Assembly: GCA_947167455.1 (NCBI GenBank)
Contig: CAMVIB010000007.1
Coordinates: forward strand, 1-64,000
Direction of reading: 5' to 3'
DNA: 64,000 bases
Source: an uncultured Prevotellaceae bacterium
GTDB taxonomy: Bacteria > Bacteroidota > Bacteroidia > Bacteroidales > Bacteroidaceae
In this document: positions 38,874-50,400 of the stretch, piece by piece
Layout: each line of letters opens with the position of its first letter
Position numbering within the stretch: position 1 is the stretch's first letter
Program-made: the position numbers and the translations under genes
Notes under the pieces: generated by a model
Told to the model about the DNA's origin: nothing
The model's database searches: none
Seen by the model: only the letters and a program-made list of their open reading frames with translations

Positions 38874-40010
38874 TCAGAATCCTCCGAGGTCTATTGTCCC
38901 TCCGTCTTCCCACGGATCGACCCATGCGTCGAATCCGGAGTGGTTGCCGTCGGGCTTCACGTCGGGCAGGTCGGGACATGTGAATGGGTCTGTGATGGTG
39001 ATGATGACCTGTATGTGCTGCAGCTGTCGCCAGCGTTCCTGGAACTCGTGTGTCGGCACGAGGTATTCGAGTGTCTTGCCGACGTTGAAGGTGTATGTGG
39101 TGTCGGAGCCGTCGATGAGTGTGAAGCAGAGCTTGAGGACGTTGTCGGTGGAGTCGCGGTTGGCCTTGTCCTCCTTGCCGTTGGGGAGTCCCCACACGCG
39201 CATGTCGGTCTGTATGATGTCGTACTCCTCGCCGTCGTCGGCACGTGTGCGTGTGGCGGTCCATGTGGGGAGGTACATCGTTCCTGTCTCCACGGTGCGA
39301 TCGACGCGGCTGAGGTAGAAGCCGTCTGCCATGCCAGAGATGGAGCCTTGCACGGCGTGCATGTTCTCTATGCCCTTGACGCGGATTATGCAGTGCAGTA
39401 CTGTCGTCATGGGGTATGGCGTCTCGGGGAGTTCCATGACGAACTCGCGTTCGGTGTGCATGGCCTGTGTGGGGTCGCGCTTGAAGTCGTCGTACCACAT
39501 GAAATATGTGGAGTCGGAGGCTATCATGTCCTCGGTGACCTCGAAGCTGTCGAGGGCGACGGCGAAGGGGTCGGGGTCGAGGATGTAGCGCACGCCTCGG
39601 TCCCACTCCTGGTTCTGGCGTGTCTGCATGATGTTGGCTCGTGCTGCGATGTCGCGGTAGGAGTGTATGTCCTCGAAGTGGAACGTGCCGAACTCGTCGA
39701 AGCTCTGGTTGAAGATTATCATCTTGTAGCGGTCGGGCTTGAGCTGCAGGCGCACCTGGTTGACGTTGTTGGTGACGTGTATGGATGGTACGCTGTCGTG
39801 CTCGCCCCACAGCATGAGTGTCATTCCCGACGGCGGGTCTATCTCGTAGTATCTGCAGAACTCCACTGTCCACTTTACTATTACGGTGACTCTGACGAGC
39901 AGGTCGAGAATGACCTCGAGTGGCCGTCGTTCGCAAGCCACGGTGAGCATGAGCATTGCTGCCGCGAGCGTCGCTGCTGCTTTTCTCAAAGAGCGTGGTG
40001 TGCTGTTCAT
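38874..40010 (-). CDS. DUF5119-like lipoprotein of fimbrial locus
   Basis: MNSTPRSLRKAAATLAAAMLMLTVACERRPLE...; position next to fimbrillin and DUF3868-like gene. Confidence 0.7.
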   Translation of the reverse strand: MNSTPRSLRKAAATLAAAMLMLTVACERRPLEVILDLLVRVTVIVKWTVEFCRYYEIDPPSGMTLMLWGEHDSVPSIHVTNNVNQVRLQLKPDRYKMIIFNQSFDEFGTFHFEDIHSYRDIAARANIMQTRQNQEWDRGVRYILDPDPFAVALDSFEVTEDMIASDSTYFMWYDDFKRDPTQAMHTEREFVMELPETPYPMTTVLHCIIRVKGIENMHAVQGSISGMADGFYLSRVDRTVETGTMYLPTWTATRTRADDGEEYDIIQTDMRVWGLPNGKEDKANRDSTDNVLKLCFTLIDGSDTTYTFNVGKTLEYLVPTHEFQERWRQLQHIQVIITITDPFTCPDLPDVKPDGNHSGFDAWVDPWEDGGTIDLGGF

Positions 40011-41677
40011 CGCCGGCCTCCTTTCTTCTCGCGCCAGGTGTTGAAGATGAGCCATACGAGCGAGAGCTTGAGTTTCGTCGGCCCGACGTAGAACAGGTTG
40101 TGGTTGTATTTCCAGATGAGGTGGGTGTCGTTGAACTCTCCGTGGTAGTGGCGCTGTGGTCCCCAGAGCACTCCTGCGCTGACGCTGAATTCGAGGTTTA
40201 GCCGCCGGCGTATGGGCCATGAGTATCCGTAGGTGAGTCCCACGCTGGCGTACTCGCCCTGCTCGCCTTCGCTGTGCCACTCGAAGTCGTAGTAGCCTCC
40301 GGCCCCGTAGATGCCTATGAAGTTGCCTGTGAGGGGTGCCCGTGTGGCGTTGCACCGTGCCCACCAGTAGCGGAACTCGGCTCCCCAGTTGAGGAGCTCG
40401 TAGGCGTTGGAGTTGTGACGCCACACGTACCACGGGAACCAGTACTCGGCCATGACGCTGAACTGGCGGCTTCGTCCGAACGGTATCTCTATCTCCACGT
40501 TAGGGCATAGCGCGGCGTCGAAGAGCATGTTTGTCTTCAGAGCCATGAAGGGTATGTAGGGCCATATGCCTGCATGAGTGTCGGGCCTCCGCTGTGTGGC
40601 GGGGAGTGTCACTGTGGTGTCCATGAGCATGAGGTGCTCCTCCTCCCATGTGCGTCGTCGTGTGTAGGCGATGGTGTAGTCTGTGCGTCGCAGCGCGGGG
40701 AAGCAGTTGGCGAGCACGTAGGCGTAGTCCTTGGGGTACGCCGTCTGTATGCGCTTGAGCTTGGCGTCGGGGTCCATGGTCTGGGCCATGATGTCGAGCA
40801 TCTCCTGCCGGTGAGGCAGTGTGGCTGTCGTGGCCTCCTCGACATAGCGGCGGAATCCCTGCCAGTCCTCGGGCACGGCATCGGTCTGTATCTTGGCGGT
40901 GTCGAGCTGCATGAGCCGTGCTATGTACTGCTTGAGGGCCTCGGTACGTCCTGTGGCGAGCCGCACGTTGTTCTGATAGGACCCTTCTGGCGAGGCGTAG
41001 CCGCAGAGTGTGATGTGGTGCAGCTCGAGGGTGGTGTCTCTGACGATGCTCTCTATGGCCTCCCTGATGGCTTTCAGCTCCCTGGCGTTGCGTCTGTGTT
41101 CGGGGCGTATCTCCGTGCGGTTGACGATGAACTCTATGCGTGCCGAGCCGTTGAGGTTGCTGATCTCCTGCTTGCGTTCCACCTCCTTGACGGGTGTCAG
41201 GGTGGTGTCGGCGCGGAATGCCGCCGTGGCATCCAGCGTGGTGTCGTCGATGTCGCCGCAGGCTGTGATGTCAGTCCTTACGAGCTTCAGCGTCGCCCCG
41301 TTCATCCACTGCCGGTATGGCATGGCGCGCACGTAGGCCGTGTCGAGCGGGCAGTACTTGGCCCAGAACATCATGTCGTTGCGTGTCTGGAAGGGCGAGA
41401 AGGCTGTGCGCAGGTAGTAGTAGTACTGGTCGTGGCCGTAGATGCCTATGGAGGGGAAGTCGATGCTGTCGGTGTCGCTGACGAGTCTTGGTGTGATGAC
41501 GTACGCCTGCTTTGGTGTGAGTCGTTCTCCGCTGAAATGTAGTCGGAAAGCGAGCTGAATGGTGTCTGAGTCTGTGCAGGCTATGCTGATGTCGTCGGCG
41601 TATGCAATGCGCTGTGCCTTGGCTACGAGTGTCGCCAAGCATAAAAGAAAAGTGTGGAAAATCAGACGTTTCAGCAT
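40007..41677 (-). CDS. DUF3868/DUF3575-like outer-membrane protein with OmpA-like middle (fimbrial anchor/assembly)
   Basis: Overlaps next gene by ATGA; HHITLCGYASPEGSYQNNVRLATGRTEALKQYI (OmpA-like); MALKTNMLFDAALCPNVEIEIPFG (DUF3575-like). Confidence 0.75.
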   Translation of the reverse strand: MLKRLIFHTFLLCLATLVAKAQRIAYADDISIACTDSDTIQLAFRLHFSGERLTPKQAYVITPRLVSDTDSIDFPSIGIYGHDQYYYYLRTAFSPFQTRNDMMFWAKYCPLDTAYVRAMPYRQWMNGATLKLVRTDITACGDIDDTTLDATAAFRADTTLTPVKEVERKQEISNLNGSARIEFIVNRTEIRPEHRRNARELKAIREAIESIVRDTTLELHHITLCGYASPEGSYQNNVRLATGRTEALKQYIARLMQLDTAKIQTDAVPEDWQGFRRYVEEATTATLPHRQEMLDIMAQTMDPDAKLKRIQTAYPKDYAYVLANCFPALRRTDYTIAYTRRRTWEEEHLMLMDTTVTLPATQRRPDTHAGIWPYIPFMALKTNMLFDAALCPNVEIEIPFGRSRQFSVMAEYWFPWYVWRHNSNAYELLNWGAEFRYWWARCNATRAPLTGNFIGIYGAGGYYDFEWHSEGEQGEYASVGLTYGYSWPIRRRLNLEFSVSAGVLWGPQRHYHGEFNDTHLIWKYNHNLFYVGPTKLKLSLVWLIFNTWREKKGGRR

Positions 41678-41790
41678 TGTCTCTTGCGCATTTGTGTCGC
41701 AAAGGTACTTTAAATTGTTGAAACGTCCAAGACTTTGTGAGGTTTTTTTGCAAAAAAATGTGAAATGATTGTCGGGTTTCGGGTGAGGGG

Positions 41791-41850
41791 GGCCTAGGTA
41801 GGCCTAGGCAGTCCTAGGTAGTCCTAGGTAGGCCTAGGTAGTCCTAGGTC
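41791..41850. repeat. 10-bp CCTAGG-centred tandem repeat overlapping the obg stop codon
   Basis: CCTAGG at 41793, 41803, 41813, 41823, 41833, 41843. Confidence 0.9.
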
Positions 41851-42978
41851 TTCGAGGTCTTCTAGGTCCTCTGCTTCCTCAATCTCGTCATCGTCGAGGT
41901 ATATGATGTCGAGGTCTTCGCCTTCGGCCTCGAGCTCATCGTGGAGGGTGGTGATGGGCTTGTCGCGATGCACGAGGGTGTCGTCGCTGTCGGCATCGAG
42001 GGCTTGCCACAGCATGTCCTTCAGCTCTGTGATGTTGAAGCCGGTGACGGCGGAGATGAATATCGTTGGGAGGTCGTCGGGCAGCGTGGGGGCTATCATC
42101 TGCATCAGCTCGTCGTCGATGATGTCAGTTTTCGTGACAGCGAGCAGGCGTCGCTTGGCGAGCATCTCGGGGTTGTAGGTGGCGAGTTCGTGGAGCAGCA
42201 CCTCGTAGTCATGGCGTATGTCGTCGGTGTCGGCGGGTATCATGAAGAGCAGTACGGAGTTACGCTCTATGTGGCGCAGGAATCTCAGCCCGAGTCCCTT
42301 GCCCTCGCTGGCACCCTCTATGATGCCCGGGATGTCGGCCATGACGAAGGAGCGGTTGTCGCGATAGCTGACAACGCCCACCGATGGCTCGAGGGTGGTG
42401 AAGGGGTAGCCTGCAATCTTGGGGTGCGCGCTGCTGATGGCGTTGACGAGTGTGCTCTTCCCGGCATTGGGGAATCCCACGAGTCCTACGTCGGCGAGCA
42501 TCTTCAGCTCCATTATCACGGTGAGCTCCTGCATGGGTTCTCCGGGCTGAGCGTAGCGCGGAGCCTGGTTGGTGGCGGTGGCGAAGTGCCTGTTGCCGAG
42601 GCCCCCGCGTCCGCCCTTGAGGAGCATGACGAGCTGTCCGTCGGTGGTGACGTCGCAGATGTAGCGCCCCGTGTCGGCGTTATAGACCACGGTGCCGCAC
42701 GGCACGTCGATGTAGCGGTCCTCGCCGTCGGAGCCGTGGCTGCCGTTCTTGCTGCCGTTGCCGCCGTGACCGGCGAAGATGTGGCGGTCGTAGCGCAGGT
42801 GCAGCAGGGTCCAGTAGTTGCGGTTGCCGCGGAGGTAGATGTTGCCTCCGCGCCCTCCGTCGCCGCCGTCGGGGCCTCCGTTGGGGTTGTACTTGGCGCG
42901 GTGCATGTGTGCCGAGCCGCGTCCGCCCTTGCCCGAGCGGCATACTATCTTTACGTAGTCTATGAAGTTCGTTTCCAT
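41824..42978 (-). CDS. obgE: GTPase Obg
   Basis: [78 protein letters not shown]. Confidence 0.95.
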   Translation of the reverse strand: METNFIDYVKIVCRSGKGGRGSAHMHRAKYNPNGGPDGGDGGRGGNIYLRGNRNYWTLLHLRYDRHIFAGHGGNGSKNGSHGSDGEDRYIDVPCGTVVYNADTGRYICDVTTDGQLVMLLKGGRGGLGNRHFATATNQAPRYAQPGEPMQELTVIMELKMLADVGLVGFPNAGKSTLVNAISSAHPKIAGYPFTTLEPSVGVVSYRDNRSFVMADIPGIIEGASEGKGLGLRFLRHIERNSVLLFMIPADTDDIRHDYEVLLHELATYNPEMLAKRRLLAVTKTDIIDDELMQMIAPTLPDDLPTIFISAVTGFNITELKDMLWQALDADSDDTLVHRDKPITTLHDELEAEGEDLDIIYLDDDEIEEAEDLEDLEDLGLPRPT

Positions 42979-42998
42979 GTCGTTGTGGGGTGATGACG

Positions 42999-44519
42999 TT
43001 ATGCCGTGGCGGCTCTCAGCCGTCGGAAGGCGTGTGGCAGGTGCGCTATGATGTCCGATGCCGTCATGGCCTCCTCGGTGAGTTCTTCTGCTGCCATGTC
43101 GCCGGCGAGTCCGTGTAGGTATGTGCCGAGCATGGCGGCTTCCGCCGGCAGGTAGCCCTGTGCGAGCAGCGCGGTGATGATGCCCGTGAGGACGTCGCCG
43201 CTGCCCGCCGTTGCCATGCCCGGGTTGCCGGTGGGGTTGAAGAACACCTCTCCCGTTGGCGTGCACACCATGGAGTAGTGTCCTTTGAGGATGACGAAGA
43301 CGTGAAGGTTCACGGCGAGGTTGCGTGCGCGTATCATGCGTTCGTAGGTGGAAAGGCATCGCCCCACGATGCCGTCGAGCTCGCCGGGGTGCGGTGTGAG
43401 TATGCTGTCGGAGGGTATGTCGCGCATCCATTCGGTGTTCTTGGCGAGGATGTTGAGGGCGTCGGCATCGACGACCATCGGCCCGGGGCGTTGCGTGAGG
43501 TAAGAGTGTAGCGCTGCCGCCGTGTGGCGCCGCTGTCCCAGTCCCGGCCCTATGCCTACGGCCTGGAATGTCGTGGCGTCGATTGACGACGTGACGCTCT
43601 CGGGGTCGATGTCGATCTGCACCACGGCCTCGGGCACCGCGGTCTGCATGATGGCGAGGTTCTCGTAGGGCGTGTGCACGGTGAGCTTGCCGACGCCGCT
43701 GCGCAGGGCCGCCCTGGCGGCGAGGATGGCGGCACCCGCCATGCCCTTGGTCCCCGCCACGAGGAGAGCATGTCCCATCTGGCCTTTGTGGGCGAAGCGC
43801 GGCCGTGGGCGCACGACGGCCCGTATGTCGTCGGCCTCCGTTATCCAGAGGTGGCTCTTCATCTCTGCCATGCCCTCCTGGCTGAGGCCTATGTCGGCTG
43901 TCACGAGCTCGCCGACGAACTTCTGGTTCTCGGGGAAGAGGAATGCGAGCTTCGGCGTCTGTATGGTCACGGTGATGTCAGCACGGACGATGCTGCTCGT
44001 GTCGTTGTAGGTGTTGTCCTCGCACATGAGGCCCGACGGCATGTCGATGGCCACGACGGTGGCACCGCTCTTGTTGATGCCGCGTGCCACGAGTGCGAAG
44101 CCTCCGTCGAGCGACTTGCTGATGCCGGTGCCGAAGAGTGCGTCGATGACGACATCCGTCGTCCGCAGCTCGGGGAATACGAACTCTGCCGTCACCTCGA
44201 CGAGAGTGGCGTTGTCGGTCTCGACGAGGCGGTCGCGGTTTGTGGCGCAGTCGTCGCTGAGGCGTGCGCTCACGTTGAAGAGATATGCTGTGACGTCGCG
44301 CCCGTCGCCGGCCAGCATACGTGCCACGGCCAGTCCGTCGCCGCCGTTGCCTCCCGGCCCGGCGAAGACGATGATGCGCCGGTCTGTGCCGAAGCGCTGC
44401 CTGATGACATCTGCCACGGCGTGGCTGGCGCGCTCCATGAGGTCGATGGATGCTATAGGCTCAGTATCAATGGTTATGCGGTCGAGCTCCCGAAATTGTC
44501 CTCCTGTCAGAATCTTCAT
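42999..44519 (-). CDS. nnr: Bifunctional NAD(P)H-hydrate epimerase / ADP-dependent NAD(P)H-hydrate dehydratase
   Basis: [16 protein letters not shown] (YjeF_N); [43 protein letters not shown]. Confidence 0.92.
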   Translation of the reverse strand: MKILTGGQFRELDRITIDTEPIASIDLMERASHAVADVIRQRFGTDRRIIVFAGPGGNGGDGLAVARMLAGDGRDVTAYLFNVSARLSDDCATNRDRLVETDNATLVEVTAEFVFPELRTTDVVIDALFGTGISKSLDGGFALVARGINKSGATVVAIDMPSGLMCEDNTYNDTSSIVRADITVTIQTPKLAFLFPENQKFVGELVTADIGLSQEGMAEMKSHLWITEADDIRAVVRPRPRFAHKGQMGHALLVAGTKGMAGAAILAARAALRSGVGKLTVHTPYENLAIMQTAVPEAVVQIDIDPESVTSSIDATTFQAVGIGPGLGQRRHTAAALHSYLTQRPGPMVVDADALNILAKNTEWMRDIPSDSILTPHPGELDGIVGRCLSTYERMIRARNLAVNLHVFVILKGHYSMVCTPTGEVFFNPTGNPGMATAGSGDVLTGIITALLAQGYLPAEAAMLGTYLHGLAGDMAAEELTEEAMTASDIIAHLPHAFRRLRAATA

Positions 44520-44674
44520 AGCTAAAAGTGATAAGTATGTGCGTAAAAGTGTGCCTCCCGACGTCGTTTGCGAGTCCCGCTGTTAAGTTTTTGCGGAAAT
44601 TTGGTGCAAAAATACGTCAAAGCTTGCGAAATTCAAAATATTATCATTAAATTTGCACGCAAAACTCTAAATTC

Positions 44675-45208
44675 ATGACAAAGATTCAAGTCAAAGACAA
44701 GTGCTTCGCCGTGAGCATCCCCGAAGCAGAGATACTCCGTCAGGTGCGCCGTGTGGCCTCGGACATCAGCCGCGACCTTGAGGGCAAGGAGCCTCTGTTC
44801 CTGCCCGTGCTCAACGGCGCTTTCATGTTTGCCGCCGACCTCGTGCGCAACGTCACCATACCCTGTGAGGTGAGCTTCATAAAACTCGCCAGCTATGCCG
44901 GGATGCACACCACGGGCACCATCCGCGAGGTGATAGGTCTTGCCAAGGACATCACCGGGCGCCATGTGGTGATTGTGGAGGACGTCATAGACTCGGGCAT
45001 CACCATTGCCCACATGATAGAGACGCTGCGGCAGCACAACCCCGCTAGCATCAGCGTGTGCGCGCTGCTCGTCAAGCCCGATGCCCTGAAGGTTCAGGTG
45101 CCGGTGGATTACTGCTGCATGGAGATCCCCAACGACTTCATCGTGGGCTACGGCCTGGACTATGACGGCTACGGGCGCAACCTGAAGGACATCTACACCC
45201 TGGCGTGA
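44675..45208 (+). CDS. hpt: Hypoxanthine phosphoribosyltransferase
   Basis: VVIVEDVIDSGITIAHMIE PRPP motif; PVLNGAFMFAADL. Confidence 0.92.
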   Translation: MTKIQVKDKCFAVSIPEAEILRQVRRVASDISRDLEGKEPLFLPVLNGAFMFAADLVRNVTIPCEVSFIKLASYAGMHTTGTIREVIGLAKDITGRHVVIVEDVIDSGITIAHMIETLRQHNPASISVCALLVKPDALKVQVPVDYCCMEIPNDFIVGYGLDYDGYGRNLKDIYTLA

Positions 45209-45252
45209 CAAGGAGGAATCATTACCACACAAACATATTTCATAATTCAAGA

Positions 45253-45837
45253 ATGAAGAACATTATTATCTTTGGTGCTCCCGGTTCGGGCAAAGGCACC
45301 TACAGCGCCGAGATTCAGGAGCGCTACGGCATGGGGCATATCTCTACGGGCGACGTGCTGCGCAACGAGATCAAGCAGGGCACAGAGCTCGGCAAGATTG
45401 CAAAGGACTATATCGACAACGGACAGCTCATACCCGACCAGCTGATGATCGACATCCTGGCGCTGGCCTACGACAGCCACCCTCAGGACAAGGGCGTCAT
45501 CTTCGACGGTTTCCCGCGTACCATACCCCAGGCCGAGGCCCTCAAGCAGATGCTTGCCGCACGTGGCCATGACATGGGCATGATGATAGAACTCATCGTG
45601 GACGAGGACACACTGATGAAGCGCCTGCTGCGCCGCGCCGTGGAGGAAGGCCGTGCCGACGACAACGAGGAGACCATCCGCAAGCGCTTCGCCGTCTATC
45701 ACGCACAGACAGAACCGCTGTCGCTGTGGTTCGCCTCGCAGGGCATACGCCACACCTTCGACTGGAGCATCTGCAAGACCAAGGAGGGCATGCTCGCCGC
45801 CATCTTCAACGAGATAGAGCGCGAGAACGGCCTGTAA
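45253..45837 (+). CDS. adk: Adenylate kinase
   Basis: MKNIIIFGAPGSGKGTYSAEIQERYGMGHISTGDVLRNEI; VIFDGFPRTIPQAEAL. Confidence 0.95.
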   Translation: MKNIIIFGAPGSGKGTYSAEIQERYGMGHISTGDVLRNEIKQGTELGKIAKDYIDNGQLIPDQLMIDILALAYDSHPQDKGVIFDGFPRTIPQAEALKQMLAARGHDMGMMIELIVDEDTLMKRLLRRAVEEGRADDNEETIRKRFAVYHAQTEPLSLWFASQGIRHTFDWSICKTKEGMLAAIFNEIERENGL

Positions 45838-45925
45838 GCGACACGGGACGTGAGCACACAGAGACGATGCTCCGAAGTGCATATAAGTTCGGAAATATGT
45901 GAAATCTGTGGTTCATCATGAGGAA

Positions 45926-45987
45926 GCGCCCGACCTTTGGTCGCTTCGACACTTACTTGCTGAGCAAAGAGACCAAAGGTCGGGCGC
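45926..45987. repeat. Intergenic palindrome with perfect 17-bp arms
   Basis: GCGCCCGACCTTTGGTC (45926-45942) / GACCAAAGGTCGGGCGC (45971-45987). Confidence 0.9.
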
Positions 45988-46270
45988 GAAGAACCGTTCT
46001 CCAGGCGTGGAGCGAGCAGAACTCGAGCGCTTGAAGTGCCAAGCGTCGCAAGCGCCGAGCTGCCAGCTACGCTTCGGCGGACTTGAGGTCAAAGCTGCTC
46101 GATAATAGCCTAAGAGCAAATCAAAGCTAATTTATAGAGCCACCTTGAATCTGTGGAATTCAGAATTAAATTACATGGATTAGGGGCAGAAAAGAATCTG
46201 TGGCATCTGTGAAGTCTGTGGTTCCTCATGATGGACAATTATAAGTAGTTACTCAAGACATAACAGAAAA

Positions 46271-47377
46271 GTGAAAACGATAATTAACAATATGGGTCGC
46301 TGCCTTGCGGCAGGGCTTATGCTTGGGCTGGCTGTCAGCACGGCAGCACAGACCGAGGTCAGTGAGTTCCGCCCCGGCGTGACACTCGAGGGCGTGAACT
46401 ACTTCCTGCCGAAGACACGCCTGCGCATGGTGATCGTGGCCGACAAGGCCGTAACCATTCCCGGCGAGTTCGCACAATATGCCAACCGCTACCTGCGGCT
46501 CACCGACGTGCCTGCCGTGGAGACCACGGAATGGAACATCCGCAGCGTTGCCATACAGGCACTTGGGACTCCCGACTCTACGAAGGCTTTCAGCATCAAG
46601 GTCAAGTCCAAGACGTCGGCACCACTGGTGAGCCTGACGCACGACGGCCTGCTGCTGGGTGTGAACACGAGCGTGCAGCCTGACGACGACATGGCACTTC
46701 CCGAACGCGTGCCGGCACCCAAGCCCCTCAACGGTCGCGACTTCATGACGCAGGGCATACTCTCTGCCGGCAGCACGGCGAAGATGGCCCAGCTCACTGC
46801 CGAGGAGATCTATGACATACGCGAGAGCCGCAACGCCCTCATCCGCGGCGAGGCCGACAATACTCCCAAGGACGGTGCTCAGCTGAAGCTGATGCTCGAC
46901 AACATAGACCGGCAGCTCGCTGCCCTGGAGTCGCTCTTCAAAGGGCAGACACTGACGAGCCAGGAGGTGCTGACGCTCGACTACGAACCCGTCGTCGGCG
47001 ACCTGCGGGGACATCACCTGCTCGTGGGGCGCTTCTCGAAACGTCTGGGCCTCGTGGATGCCGACGACCTCAGCGGAGAGCCGTTGCTGCTCGACATAGA
47101 GGCTGTGGGCAACCTGCCGGCCTCCATCCCCGACGAAGACACGGAGCGCAAGAAGGCCAAGATGGAGCAGGGGTTGCGCGTCAACCAGCCTGCCCTCGCC
47201 AAGGTGACGCTCTCGCTGGCAAAGCGCCAGCTCGTGACGACAGAGCTGCCCGTGTGCCAGTTCGGCACCGTGGAGGTGCTCTCGGACATACTCTTCAACA
47301 AGAAGATGGAGACGCGCGTCGTGATGTACCAGCACACCGGCAGCGTGAAGCAGATACAAGGCGAGGCTGACGAGTGA
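46271..47377 (+). CDS. DUF4831-like family protein
   Basis: MKTIINNMGRCLAAGLMLGLAVSTAAQTEV signal; VTLEGVNYFLPKTRLRMVIVADK. Confidence 0.75.
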   Translation: MKTIINNMGRCLAAGLMLGLAVSTAAQTEVSEFRPGVTLEGVNYFLPKTRLRMVIVADKAVTIPGEFAQYANRYLRLTDVPAVETTEWNIRSVAIQALGTPDSTKAFSIKVKSKTSAPLVSLTHDGLLLGVNTSVQPDDDMALPERVPAPKPLNGRDFMTQGILSAGSTAKMAQLTAEEIYDIRESRNALIRGEADNTPKDGAQLKLMLDNIDRQLAALESLFKGQTLTSQEVLTLDYEPVVGDLRGHHLLVGRFSKRLGLVDADDLSGEPLLLDIEAVGNLPASIPDEDTERKKAKMEQGLRVNQPALAKVTLSLAKRQLVTTELPVCQFGTVEVLSDILFNKKMETRVVMYQHTGSVKQIQGEADE

Positions 47378-47437
47378 GACGGATGCCGGACTTTTGTCGT
47401 GATATACTTACATAACAACTTAGACCATTGACATCCT

Positions 47438-50400
47438 ATGAAAAAGACAATACTTGCCCTGAACATACTCTTGGGGCTCGTTAATACCGCTCATGCCGAC
47501 GACTTCTCGTTCCGCCTGCGCAACGCTCTGGCCTTCGGGCGCAATGGCGAGACTGTCACCGTTGCCGTGCCCGGTGGCACAAACCTCGCGGCATCGTCGC
47601 TCACCGACGAGCACGGCACGGTAGTGCCTTTCGAGGCTGTCGGCGACGAGGCAATACGCTTCCGTGCCACAGTCCCCGCCGGAGCCACTGCCGGCTACAC
47701 CCTGCGCAGCGGCACACCCCAGAAGCCCGCCACGGCAACGTATGTCGCCGTGAAGGTGCCGGCATCGCGAGCCGACATAGCATGGGAGAACGACCTGTGT
47801 GCATATCGTATGTACTCGTCAACGCTGTTGCGCAGCGAGCCCAACACGGCACAGGGTGTCGATGTGTGGTTCAAGAAGATGGGCACACCCGTCATCGACG
47901 AGATGTACCAGCTCTCCAACTACCACAACGAGAGCCAGTGGGGCGTAGATGCATATTCTGTCAACGGCAAGAGGCTGGGATGCGGAGGCACGGCAGTGGT
48001 GGAGAACGGGCACCTGACGATGCACGACCCCTACAGCACATGCAACATCACCGAGCAGTCGGCACTGCACTCGGCATTCACCCTTACTTATAATAATGTT
48101 CGCGCGGGAGGGCAGAACTATGTCAAGACCCTGAAGGTGGAGACGACGGCGGGAGCCGTACTCAACCGCGCCACGCTGCGTATGGAGGGTAGCGACGGCA
48201 CATTGCGCCTGGCCATAGGCATATACCAGCATACTGACATGTCACACCAGCCGCAGGGCGTGGCATACACCGATGAGGCCGGAGTCGTGGGATGGGCAGA
48301 GACGAAGAGCGAAGGCAGCGTCACCAGCGCGGGAGCACGTTTCTATCAGGGTGCCTACGTCCCCGCCGAATATCACCCCACGACACAGGTCATCGACAAC
48401 CACCTGTGCCTCGTGGTGGACTACACCGTGGGCACAGACCTCACCTTCTACTTCGGCGGCGGATGGAGCATCTTCCCCGCAGGCTTATGGGGCAGCGACG
48501 ATGCATGGTTCGACGCACTGGCACAGTTCAAGCAGTGCGAGCAGGCACCACTCGTGGCCACCTCGGCAACGACACTCCCCTCGCAGGGCGATGTCATAGA
48601 CATCATACACCTCGTCAACCAGACATGGCAGACTCTGCACCCGACGCATGGCGACTACTTCTGGAACCGGGCTGTGTATCATATCGGCAATATGGCCGCA
48701 TACGATGTCACGGCAGATGCCACCTTCAAGGACTTCTCTACAGCATGGGCAGAGAAGAGCAACTGGTGGGGCGCCACGGGCAAGGACAAGAGCCGATGGA
48801 AATACACACCCTACGGCGAGGGTGCCGACTTCGTGCTCTTCGGCGACAACCAGGTGTGCTTCCAGGTGTATATAGACCTCTTCAACCTCGACCCCGCACA
48901 CGACCAGAAGAAGATAGAGCGTGCGCTGGAGGTGATGGGCCATGAGATCTCGACGTCCAACAACGACTACCTGTGGTGGGTGGACGGACTGTTCATGGTG
49001 ATGCCCATCATGACGAAGCTCTACAAAGTCACTGGCAATCAGGCATATCTCGACAAGATGTACAAGTACTGGCAGTATGCCAACTCCATCATGTATGACA
49101 CGGAGACGGGGCTCTACTTCCGAGATGCCAAGTACGTATATCCTGCCCACAAGACCAACTCTGGCAAGAAGGACTTCTGGGCACGTGGCGACGGGTGGAT
49201 CTTCGCTGCCTTCGCCAAGGTGCTTGCCGACCTGCCCGCCACCGACGCACATCGCCAGGAGTACGTCACCTACTACCAACGTATGGCGGTAGCCCTGAAG
49301 CAATGCCAGCAGGCAGAGGGCTACTGGACACGCTCGCTGCTCGACCCGGCACAGGCTCCGGGACGCGAGACGAGCGGCACGGCACTCTTCGCCTACGGAT
49401 ATGCATGGGGCATCAACAACGGCATACTCTCTGAGATGGAGTACGGCGCCACACTCGAACGCGCGTGGAAGTATCTCTCCACCACAGCCCTGCAGGCCGA
49501 CGGCACGGTGGGCTACATACAGCCCATCGGCGAGAATGCCAGCCCCAACACCACCGTCAAGGCTACCGACTATCATGACTTCGGCGTCGGAGCATATCTG
49601 CTGGCAGCATCGGAGGTGAGCAGATATGCCGTGCGCGGCGGAGACCTTCCCAAGCTGCGCCTCTCGGGCGTGACCCTCGACAACAAGTCGCAGATCACGG
49701 TACGCTTCAACCTTCAGCCCAATGCCTCGGAGGCAAGGCAGGAATACTGCTACCTCATCGACGGCACGCCGGTGGAGGCTGAGGAGATCTCCGTGCAGCA
49801 GGACAACAGCGTCATCATCACCCTGGCCGACTCGCTCGACTACGGGCGCTACACGTTCAGCGTCACATCCTTGCACAGCGCCGAAGGGGGCGTGCTGGCG
49901 CAGAACCAGGAGCGCGTCATCATGCGCACGGTGCCTCTCGACGCTCCGCATACGGGAATCACCATCACCGCCATAGGCTCGCAGACGGGAAATCCGCATG
50001 GCAACGTCAACGACGGCAAGCTGAGCACACGATGGAGCCAGGAGGGCAACAACCAGTGGATACGCTTCGACCTTAAGACTCCGAAGCTCGTCTATGCTGT
50101 TGACGTGGCCTTCTACAACGGCGACTCGCGCGTGTTCTACTTCAAGGTGCAGACTTCCGACAACGGCATAACATGGACGGATGCCACGGGCGACCTCGTC
50201 TCCTCGGGCACCACCAACGAGCTCGAACGCTACCGCCTGCCTGAGGCCGTGACATGTCGCTATGTGCGCCTGCAGTGCAGCGGCAACTCCACCAACAAGT
50301 GGAACAGCCCGACAGAGATACGCATCCGCTACACCTCACCCGTGGGCATCGACAGCGCAGACGAGGTGACAGACAGACCGACATCCGACGACGCCATCTA

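Noticed and set aside
38805-40091. 428-aa plus-strand ORF
   Set aside because: Antisense to the DUF5119-like lipoprotein, which has a signal peptide and coherent neighbours.
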